Below are positions 1 through 5,319 of a stretch of DNA of 14,243 nucleotides, in pieces. Below the pieces are notes generated by a model, which was not told where the DNA came from, made no database searches, and saw nothing but the letters and a program-made list of their open reading frames with translations. The stretch is from Candidatus Bathyarchaeota archaeon. Lineage in GTDB: Archaea; Thermoproteota; Bathyarchaeia; TCS64. How positions within the stretch are numbered: position 1 is the first letter of the stretch; the number at the start of each line of letters is the position of its first letter. Both the position numbers and the translations under genes were made by a program. The DNA lies in assembly GCA_026014515.1 (NCBI GenBank), contig JAOZIG010000435.1, positions 1 through 14,243 of the forward strand, in the 5' to 3' direction.

Positions 1-690
1 ACAGGAAAGGACTGGGCGAAACTAGCAATATTGGGATTCCTCGGCTACACAGTGGCTCAGGGACTCCAATGCGTGGGGCTTAGTTACCTTCCAGCAGTCA
101 TGGTAACATTGATCCTAAACTTCACACCACTGGTGGTAATGGTACTAAACGTATTATTGACAGGCGAGTACCCAAACAGGGACCAGATCGCTGGAATGAT
201 TTTGGTACTTATTGGCGCGGTTCTATTTTTCAGCGACAAACTAGGCGGATACACACTCACGGGTATCGTTATCACGTTTATCTCAGGTCTCGGCTGGGCT
301 GGATATATGGTATCTGGTAAGCTACTATTCAAGGAGAAACGGGTCAGCCCACTGGGGAACACGGCGTTCGCGATGGGTTTCGGAACCGCGTTAATATCTG
401 CCTCGGCATTGATTTTTGAGAGATTGGCACCGATCCCATTGACGGGTTGGGCGATCATCATCTGGCTAGGCGTGGTAAACACTGCCGCTGCGTTTTTCAT
501 GTGGAATCACGCCTTGGAGGTCCTTGATGCCTTTGAGTTGAGCATCCTTCAGAACACCATGCTCATACAAATCACGATATTATCCATGATTTTCCTTGGA
601 GAAAGACTGCCAGCGATAAAATACGTCTATATGGCGCTGGTGTTCGTCGGCGTCTACGTGGTGCAGACTAGAGGTGGGGGCAATAGCTAG
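1..690 (+). CDS. DMT superfamily permease (EamA domains), 5' end outside the window
   Basis: This is the C-terminal part of an inner-membrane drug/metabolite transporter family permease. The frame is open to base 1, so the gene starts upstream; 229 residues are readable, against about 280-310 for a full two-EamA protein. The readable part is a run of hydrophobic helices separated by short loops. It contains the end of the first EamA repeat (a Leu-Thr-Gly-Glu-Tyr segment near residue 55, like the usual LgE motif) and the whole second repeat. The second repeat has the characteristic Met-Trp-Asn-His-Ala helix, the Gln-Asn-Thr helix and a Phe-Leu-Gly-Glu-Arg-Leu motif before the last helix. Substrates of this family are diverse and cannot be read from sequence. 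A TTG at 31 is an in-frame internal codon, not a credible start. The 3' end overlaps the convergent winged-helix gene by 23 nt. Confidence 0.85.
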   Translation, partial: TGKDWAKLAILGFLGYTVAQGLQCVGLSYLPAVMVTLILNFTPLVVMVLNVLLTGEYPNRDQIAGMILVLIGAVLFFSDKLGGYTLTGIVITFISGLGWAGYMVSGKLLFKEKRVSPLGNTAFAMGFGTALISASALIFERLAPIPLTGWAIIIWLGVVNTAAAFFMWNHALEVLDAFELSILQNTMLIQITILSMIFLGERLPAIKYVYMALVFVGVYVVQTRGGGNS

Positions 691-919
691 TAGCCCGCTG
701 ATAAGTCACAGAGTAGCCTTTCTCGGATAACCTGTATCCTTCACTGGTCTTGTGAAGTAGTTCTGAGGCTGTTAATTTGTCCAAACTTTGTTGAACTATG
801 GCTTCATCAAACTCTAGGGCATCAGAGAGAATATTGCTTGGGTAATGCTTGCCGCTATCATAGTTATCATACAGTACGTGTAGGATGTATCTACCCACTT
901 CTTCAAGCTCTACAGCCAT
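668..919 (-). CDS. Small winged helix-turn-helix protein, putative transcription regulator
   Basis: An 83-residue cytoplasmic protein, essentially one winged-helix domain. Helix 1 spans about residues 3-20 (rich in Val, Leu, Tyr). A helix-turn-helix follows at about 27-54, where Ile-Leu-Ser-Asp-Ala-Leu leads into a recognition-like helix, Ala-Ile-Val-Gln-Gln-Ser-Leu-Asp-Lys-Leu. A wing is suggested by Gly61-Tyr-Arg-Leu-Ser-Glu-Lys-Gly68, the usual 'GYRLTEKG' wing pattern of archaeal wHTH proteins. The ATG at 919 is supported by a TATA-like element centred about 26 bp upstream, which implies a leaderless mRNA. The gene is divergent from the secreted-protein gene at 1042 and faces the phased palindromic repeats at 961-1006, so autoregulation and control of that neighbour are plausible. 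Its 3' end overlaps the permease gene. The fold is likely from the motif pattern; the targets are inferred only from position. Confidence 0.75.
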   Translation of the reverse strand: MAVELEEVGRYILHVLYDNYDSGKHYPSNILSDALEFDEAIVQQSLDKLTASELLHKTSEGYRLSEKGYSVTYQRATSYCPHL

Positions 920-940
920 AGAGAATCCAGTGAATCAATA

Positions 941-950
941 GGTTATAGGA
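941..950 (-). promoter_or_regulatory. TATA-like element of the winged-helix gene
   Basis: On the minus strand this reads TCCTATAACC, centred about 26 bp upstream of the ATG at 919. That is the distance expected between an archaeal TATA box and a transcription start lying at the start codon (leaderless mRNA). Confidence 0.45.
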
Positions 951-960
951 TTTACTCAAC

Positions 961-1006
961 TGGAACAAGGGTTCCATTTCTGGAACAGGATGTCCGCGGG
1001 GTTCCT
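961..1006. promoter_or_regulatory. Phased inverted half-site array, putative operator
   Basis: Six-base half-sites recur with four-base spacers. TGGAAC is at 961 and GTTCCA at 971, which together form a perfect dyad. TGGAAC recurs at 981, a degenerate TGTCCG sits at 991, and GTTCCT is at 1001. All begin exactly 10 bp apart and alternate in orientation, so they would lie on one face of the helix. The array sits between the TATA-like element of the winged-helix gene (941-950) and that of the secreted-protein gene (1011-1019), where a bound protein could affect both promoters. The repeat pattern is read directly; the operator role is inferred. Confidence 0.55.
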
Positions 1007-1010
1007 CAAG

Positions 1011-1019
1011 TATCTTTTT
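1011..1019 (+). promoter_or_regulatory. TATA-like element of the secreted-protein gene
   Basis: TATCTTTTT is centred about 27 bp before the ATG at 1042, fitting a leaderless transcript and favouring that start over the TTG at 1018. It directly abuts the putative operator array at 961-1006. Confidence 0.45.
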
Positions 1020-1041
1020 GGGTACTGCTTGGTTGGTTAAG

Positions 1042-1830
1042 ATGAAGACCACGAAGAAGATGATGGTTTCAGCGCTGCTAATCATGGCGGTGCTATCAGT
1101 AGGATTAACGCCCATTTTTGCGGCACCAGACACGAGCCGGGGCGCAACAGTAAGCGCCCAGAAGGCGCAGAAAGGCAACATGGTCCAGCAGATGAGCGTC
1201 AAGGGAAACGCTATCCGTAGCAGGATACAGGCGGAGCTACAGGGGATGCAGGAGCCTATAGACATCACAGACTTGGACGAGGCAACAATTGATGATGTGA
1301 TCGCTGAGGTCGAGGCAGCAGAAGCCTTGGATGATGACGAAGAGGCGACAATAGTATGGTATCTCAACGCTAGGGGACAGGCTACAGTCCTGAGCCCAGT
1401 AACAGACGCAGCACAGGTCAACGAGCCACTGGGCGTACAGTTGATCGCTGAGAAGGTCAAGACCACTGAGTTTGGTAAACTCTACAAGGTGCTCTGGGGT
1501 AGAATCAACCACATGGGCGTTAAAGTAGAGATAGAGGGCTACGCGGTGCTAGACACTGATGGAGTCTTCTACATGAAGCTGGAAGGCGAAGATATAAGCT
1601 TCAAGTCCATTGGCAGAATCAGCCCAGCGGGAATAGGTGTCAAGGTAGCCATGAAGGGATACATGACCCATGAAGACATTGACTACAGCTTCACGATGCA
1701 TGGAAGAGCCATCCCACTACGCGGCAACATGATCCGTAACAGAATCCAGAACCAGCTAACCCCAGAGGAAAGCATGGAATCTGATACGGGTAGTCGATGG
1801 AGAGTCACTCCAAACACTGAAACAGCGTAG
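1042..1830 (+). CDS. Secreted protein of unknown function with internal repeats
   Basis: A 262-residue protein of no recognised family. The start is ATG 1042: the following residues form a classical signal peptide (Lys-rich n-region 1-6, hydrophobic core about 8-25, Ala-Ala-Pro cleavage region near 27-29). A TATA-like element also lies at the leaderless distance. A Gln/Lys-rich stretch follows, then an acidic helical segment (about 75-102), then a beta-rich domain (about 103-225). Two internal repeats are visible. Residues 55-66 (GNAIRSRIQAEL) recur as 228-239 (GNMIRNRIQNQL), flanking the domain. Residues 159-168 (GVKVEIEGYA) recur at 199-208 (GVKVAMKGYM), suggesting two related beta units. 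There is no Cys, no C-terminal membrane segment and no obvious sorting signal, so it is probably released or held by other proteins. It is divergent from the winged-helix gene across a putative operator. Function unknown. Confidence 0.75.
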   Translation: MKTTKKMMVSALLIMAVLSVGLTPIFAAPDTSRGATVSAQKAQKGNMVQQMSVKGNAIRSRIQAELQGMQEPIDITDLDEATIDDVIAEVEAAEALDDDEEATIVWYLNARGQATVLSPVTDAAQVNEPLGVQLIAEKVKTTEFGKLYKVLWGRINHMGVKVEIEGYAVLDTDGVFYMKLEGEDISFKSIGRISPAGIGVKVAMKGYMTHEDIDYSFTMHGRAIPLRGNMIRNRIQNQLTPEESMESDTGSRWRVTPNTETA

Positions 1831-1852
1831 CAATACACCCTTTTTTCAAACC

Positions 1853-1861
1853 TTTTTATCC
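1853..1861 (+). promoter_or_regulatory. TATA-like element upstream of the charged hypothetical protein gene
   Basis: TTTTTATCC begins 37 nt before the ATG at 1890. The same string begins exactly 37 nt before the TTG start at 8231. A box here predicts transcription from about 1883, downstream of the ATG at 1869, so it favours 1890 as the real start. The T-run just before it (1841-1846) may terminate the preceding gene. Confidence 0.5.
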
Positions 1862-1889
1862 TTGTACCATGATTGCTGGGACAGAGACC

Positions 1890-2717
1890 ATGTCTTGGCG
1901 CGGAAAATACATCGGGTGGTACAGAATCACAGAAGAGATACTCGGTAAGCTAGTGCCACCGTTGTCTGATCAAGAGATAATGGAGAACGTCACCATTGAC
2001 GACGAGTTCACTGCGCCAACGGGACAAGAACATCTTCCTAGGAACAAGGCGAAACCCCTACCACAGCTCAAAATAAAACTCAGCGACACAGGAATCGAAC
2101 TAGGCATCATCTACAGGAACCCAGAGCAACTAGAGCTGTTGAAGAACATCTTCAAGGAGACTCACAGCGCTGACATGGAGAAGCTATTAAAATCACTACA
2201 GGCACTGGACCCAAGCTACGAGACCGTTCTCTATAGTAGGCAACGGGATGAAAAGCCCATGATCCTCAGAAAATATGTTTCAGCTAGATTGGATGCCCCA
2301 CTGCTTGAACGACTCATCGAGGAAACGGAGAGCCTCAGAAAAGGAGGACGCCAGATAGTAAACAATCAATCAGTCTACGTGCCACCAAGAAGCCCCCTCC
2401 TATACATGACCCGTGCAAACACACCATTAGATGAGACCGATTACAGAAACGCCCTAACAGACATCAAACCATTATTCGAGTTACTAACAGGCGTCAAGAC
2501 CCAACGGGAGATAATCTCAGACCGCCTCAGCAAACCAAGACAGAGACGCAACATGTACCGTGAGTTCATCGAGGCACTGAACGAGGCACGTGGCAAAGAC
2601 CTGATCGGCGCCGAGAAACGTAGAGAGATCAACCAAAAATGGCGTGACAACGAGGACCAACGCGAGGAACTCATGGACTATCTGAGAAACCTACTAGGTC
2701 AGGGTACATCTGAGTAA
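1890..2717 (+). CDS. Unrecognised highly charged soluble protein
   Basis: Not recognised. With the ATG at 1890 it has 275 residues; an in-frame ATG at 1869 would add seven. I chose 1890 because the TATA-like element at 1853-1861 puts the expected transcription start near 1883, between the two ATGs. There is no signal peptide and no membrane segment. It opens with a Trp/Tyr-rich segment (Ser-Trp-Arg-Gly-Lys-Tyr-Ile-Gly-Trp-Tyr), has a possible small alpha/beta region in the middle, and ends in about 80 residues dominated by Arg, Lys, Glu and Asp that look helical (for example Lys-Arg-Arg-Glu-Ile-Asn-Gln-Lys-Trp-Arg). A basic Lys-Pro-Arg-Gln-Arg-Arg patch could bind nucleic acid, but that is a guess. 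Its last 47 nt overlap the convergent DUF488 gene. Coding potential is supported by length and consistent codon use. Confidence 0.65.
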   Translation: MSWRGKYIGWYRITEEILGKLVPPLSDQEIMENVTIDDEFTAPTGQEHLPRNKAKPLPQLKIKLSDTGIELGIIYRNPEQLELLKNIFKETHSADMEKLLKSLQALDPSYETVLYSRQRDEKPMILRKYVSARLDAPLLERLIEETESLRKGGRQIVNNQSVYVPPRSPLLYMTRANTPLDETDYRNALTDIKPLFELLTGVKTQREIISDRLSKPRQRRNMYREFIEALNEARGKDLIGAEKRREINQKWRDNEDQREELMDYLRNLLGQGTSE

Positions 2718-3060
2718 ACTGCTTCTTCACATATCCACGGTGACAATCAGACTCGTGTTTCTCTGCGCAGAGTAACACTATTCTCTGATGTTTCTCAACC
2801 AATGTCTTGAGTTTCTCTAGTCCAGCCTCTTCATCAACAAGGGTCGGAGGCATTTTTCGGGTTTTGTTGCCCAGTTCTTTGATCCAAGTGTATCTTGAGC
2901 CTAGTCGTTTCTTTAATTGTGGATGGGTATAGACGCCGAGATAGGCGCTGTATGGGTTCTCGCGGACATCAACTACGATGTCTGGGTTTAGTGACTCCAG
3001 TTCATTGAAGAAGTCATCAGGCTTCTTCCCACCGTAACCGATTGTCTCTATGATTGTCAA
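2671..3060 (-). CDS. DUF488 domain protein
   Basis: A 129-residue cytoplasmic protein of the DUF488 family, whose members are mostly uncharacterised and widespread in bacteria and archaea. Diagnostic features are visible: N-terminal Thr-Ile-Gly-Tyr-Gly-Gly (6-11), the Asp31-Val-Arg33 motif with a following Asn-Pro, a Leu-Gly segment at 63-64, and the C-terminal Leu-Leu-Cys98-Ala-Glu100 ... Cys106-His-Arg108 motif with conserved Cys and His. The start is TTG at 3060: the family usually begins directly at the TIGYGG strand, and no in-frame ATG lies between it and the upstream stop at 3124-3126. The length is normal to slightly short. The gene is convergent with the charged hypothetical gene and overlaps its last 47 nt. 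Family assignment is confident; the biochemical role is unknown. Confidence 0.85.
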   Translation of the reverse strand: MTIIETIGYGGKKPDDFFNELESLNPDIVVDVRENPYSAYLGVYTHPQLKKRLGSRYTWIKELGNKTRKMPPTLVDEEAGLEKLKTLVEKHQRIVLLCAEKHESDCHRGYVKKQFTQMYPDLVGFSDSP

Positions 3061-3092
3061 CAGGAATAATGGATTATAGAAGTTGATAAGGA

Positions 3093-3140
3093 GTTTTCCG
3101 GGGGAAGAGAAGCCAAAGCGTTCTCATATGCCCGGGAAAC
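3093..3140. repeat. Inverted repeat in the gap between the DUF488 and hydrolase genes
   Basis: GTTTTCCGGG (3093-3102) and CCCGGGAAAC (3131-3140) form a 10-bp stem with one mismatch (a T-G pair in a plus-strand transcript) and a 28-nt loop. It lies in the 145-bp gap upstream of the DUF488 start and beyond the 3' end of the hydrolase gene. Its role is unclear: a 3'-end structure or a regulatory dyad are both possible. Confidence 0.35.
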
Positions 3141-3205
3141 CGCAACATCACTGAGTCAAACCACTGGATAAAGGTATCCGTGTTGCCATCAGGAGAAGAT
3201 AAAGG

Positions 3206-4885
3206 CTAGAACCCCACAGCCATACTCTCAAAACCAGTGAGTAGACTATAGACTCCGCCATGAAGCAACCCAGTAACAGGATCACGAAGGACACCCACGG
3301 GTCTCCCCCAGCTCTTCAACTCAGGCTCAATATAATTGACATCATGCCCCATGGCAACCAGTTTATCCCGGGTCTTGGCTGGGAACCTAGAGTCAAGGAA
3401 TACAGTTGAGGTCTGGCGTGTCACCCTTGGCGCATCAACGGCGTCCTGAATACTCATACCGTAATCGATGACGTGATGTATTGCCTGTGCCACCGAGACC
3501 TGTATGTTTCTTCCACCGGGCGCCCCCATAGCCATATAGGCTTCACCATCCTTGAGCACAACCACTGGACAGACGTTCTGTATCCTGCGTTTGCGTCCAT
3601 CGATGCTGTTTGCTGTATTGGGTGATGGGTCCAGTCCATACATGGCATTATTCATCAAGATACCTGTTCCGGGTATCACTATGCCTGAGCCGAAGCTATT
3701 CACAAGCGTCTGGTTGACAGCCACCATGTTACCATGTTTATCCGCTGTCGTCAACGCTGTAGTGTACTTTGATTCATACTCCCATGGATTACCCGGCTCA
3801 ATCGGGATCGCCTTCTTGGGGTCGATTCGTTCTCTTAGCTTCTCTGCGTACTCCTTTGAGACCATGGCTCGTTGGGGTACATCAATGTAGCCGGGGTCAC
3901 CCATATACTTGAGGCGGTCAGCGAAAGCCAACCCGATAGCCTCTGATACAAGATGAAGCGCCTCCGCTGAGCCATATTCTGGTAGATCATAGCCCTCTAT
4001 GATGTTCAGTATCTGCATCATGGTCGTGCCACTATGTGTAGGATCATAGATCACATCATAGCCTCTGTATGATCCGGGCTCAGGGTTCAAATGGATAGGC
4101 TCATAGGCAGCGAAATCCTCCAATGTAAGCAAACCGTCGTTCTTCGCCATATCAGCGGCGATGGTCTCGGCTATCCAGCCCTTGTAGAAGACATCTTTTC
4201 CACCCTCAGCGATAGCCCTGAGACACTTGGCTAACTCAGGGTTACACAGAGTCTGGGGTGCTTCTCCAAACGCATATGGCTTATACGGGAACCTACCCTC
4301 CCTCAGATAGACCCGACGCCACTCCTCGTACTTCCAGAACGCCTCCATCTTATTGAAAATATGACCAGCAGTCCACCAGCCTACCACGAAGCCCTCCTCG
4401 GCTACCTTCGCCGCTGGCAGTATCACATCCTTGAGCTTCATTGTGCCGTAGCGTTCAAGGGCCATCGTGAGCCCTGCTACTGTACCGGGGGTTACGCTTG
4501 CCTTGTATCCGTTTATGTTTGCGTCATCCTTGACCTTCTTCCATCCCATCCAACCCGCCTCACTGGTCTCTTCAAGCTCATACATGTCTGGTGTGCAGTT
4601 CATCCCGGGGCGACCCACATAATCTATGACAATGTTTTCACCTGACTCAAGGTGAATGGTCATTACTCCCTCCCCACCGATACCATTCATACCGGGCTCA
4701 ACGACGCAGTCCATGAAGGCAGCGGCTACAGCGGCATCAACGGCGTTTCCGCCTTTTTTCATCATCTTGATGCCTGTCTCGCTGATAAGACGGTGTTTGC
4801 TGGCTACTACTCCGTTTGGTGCTATGCAGTCATGTCTTGTGGCTCCGTCCCATCTGCGTGACTGATACAAAAACTCTGAATCCAT
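3206..4885 (-). CDS. Gamma-glutamyltransferase-family Ntn hydrolase
   Basis: A 559-residue member of the gamma-glutamyltransferase (GGT) family, a self-cleaving N-terminal nucleophile hydrolase that breaks gamma-glutamyl or related amide bonds. The N-terminal region has the family pattern Lys-Gly-Gly-Asn-Ala-Val-Asp-Ala-Ala (44-52) and Glu-Pro-Gly-Met-Asn-Gly-Ile-Gly-Gly (63-71). Thr375 in Thr-Thr-Ala-Leu-Thr-Thr-Ala-Asp-Lys aligns with the nucleophile Thr391 of E. coli GGT, and Thr393 with Thr409. Cleavage before Thr375 would give a normal 185-residue small subunit ending in the Gly-Ala-Pro-Gly-Gly region (454-458) and beyond. Residues that bind the glutamate moiety in E. coli GGT are not conserved (see findings), so the substrate may differ. 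There is no signal peptide, so a cytoplasmic location is expected. The ATG at 4885 is 26 bp from a symmetric TATA element shared with the divergent gene at 4961. Family assignment is very sure; the substrate is not. Confidence 0.93.
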   Translation of the reverse strand: MDSEFLYQSRRWDGATRHDCIAPNGVVASKHRLISETGIKMMKKGGNAVDAAVAAAFMDCVVEPGMNGIGGEGVMTIHLESGENIVIDYVGRPGMNCTPDMYELEETSEAGWMGWKKVKDDANINGYKASVTPGTVAGLTMALERYGTMKLKDVILPAAKVAEEGFVVGWWTAGHIFNKMEAFWKYEEWRRVYLREGRFPYKPYAFGEAPQTLCNPELAKCLRAIAEGGKDVFYKGWIAETIAADMAKNDGLLTLEDFAAYEPIHLNPEPGSYRGYDVIYDPTHSGTTMMQILNIIEGYDLPEYGSAEALHLVSEAIGLAFADRLKYMGDPGYIDVPQRAMVSKEYAEKLRERIDPKKAIPIEPGNPWEYESKYTTALTTADKHGNMVAVNQTLVNSFGSGIVIPGTGILMNNAMYGLDPSPNTANSIDGRKRRIQNVCPVVVLKDGEAYMAMGAPGGRNIQVSVAQAIHHVIDYGMSIQDAVDAPRVTRQTSTVFLDSRFPAKTRDKLVAMGHDVNYIEPELKSWGRPVGVLRDPVTGLLHGGVYSLLTGFESMAVGF

Positions 4886-4904
4886 GGTAAATCATCGGCT
4901 TTAT

Positions 4905-4917
4905 GGTATAAAATACC
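4905..4917. promoter_or_regulatory. Symmetric TATA element, possible bidirectional promoter
   Basis: GGTAT-AAA-ATACC is a perfect dyad that reads as a TATA box on both strands. Its centre (4911) is 26 bp from the hydrolase ATG at 4885, giving a leaderless mRNA to the left. To the right the same offset gives a start near 4937, leaving a leader of about 24 nt before the ATG at 4961. Confidence 0.5.
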
Positions 4918-4960
4918 ACGGGGGATAACCCTTGAATAGGACAAACCCCATGAACATGGT

Positions 4961-5281
4961 ATGTCAGAAGAAAAACTAGAGGAATTCCTACAGACAGGCA
5001 AGGACTGGGGCAAGGTAAAAACCAGCGTACCCGGTGTATTCGTAGTAAAGATGCCCGGAAGCAAGAACCGGGAACCAAGCCTGAGTGTTGAGATCAACCC
5101 TGTGGATGCCAGTGGAAGCCCCACAAAACGTAAGGGATTATTCATCAGGTCTGTTGATGAGCTATTGGAGTTCAAGGATATTTTGGGTAACGAGAAGGTC
5201 GAGACGCTGCTTGAGATGCTTGAGGATGTGAACCCGGGTTCACCTGAGAGCAAGCAGAGTAAAGAAGTCATCGAGATTTAA
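4961..5281 (+). CDS. Small conserved-looking archaeal protein of unknown function
   Basis: A 106-residue acidic cytoplasmic protein, family not named. It opens with a helix (1-12), followed by a probable strand region, Pro-Gly-Val-Phe-Val-Val-Lys-Met-Pro (24-32). Next come Ser-Val-Glu-Ile-Asn-Pro-Val-Asp (42-49) and Gly-Ser-Pro-Thr-Lys-Arg-Lys-Gly-Leu-Phe-Ile-Arg-Ser (52-64). A Glu/Leu-rich helix (65-90) and a Lys/Glu tail complete it. The strand-strand-helix layout with a central Pro-Thr-Lys-Arg-Lys-Gly turn looks like a real small domain, and I have the impression of similar archaeal proteins ending in the same Val-Ile-Glu-Ile, without a family name. ATG 4961 is the only sensible start: an in-frame stop lies at 4937-4939. 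It is divergent from the GGT-like gene and is followed 38 nt later by the M42 peptidase gene, which has its own promoter-like element. Confidence 0.75.
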   Translation: MSEEKLEEFLQTGKDWGKVKTSVPGVFVVKMPGSKNREPSLSVEINPVDASGSPTKRKGLFIRSVDELLEFKDILGNEKVETLLEMLEDVNPGSPESKQSKEVIEI

Positions 5282-5287
5282 CCAAAA

Positions 5288-5298
5288 ACTCTTTTCAC
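5288..5298 (+). promoter_or_regulatory. Weak TATA-like element of the M42 peptidase gene
   Basis: The T-rich run ACTCTTTTCAC is centred about 27 bp before the ATG at 5320, at leaderless distance. It also follows the stop of the preceding gene and could equally be its terminator T-run. Confidence 0.3.
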
Positions 5299-5319
5299 TA
5301 TCACAGCATCTTCTCCACT

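Noticed and set aside
1018..1041. TTG at 1018 as the start of the secreted protein
   Set aside because: It would add eight residues before a perfect signal peptide, and it overlaps the T-rich promoter-like element at 1011-1019. ATG 1042 fits both the signal peptide and the promoter.
903..1466. A 187-codon open frame on the minus strand across the secreted-protein gene
   Set aside because: It is antisense to a gene with a clear signal peptide and promoter. Its translation is low-complexity Ser/Ala/Ile, typical of a shadow frame, and it would run through the operator array.
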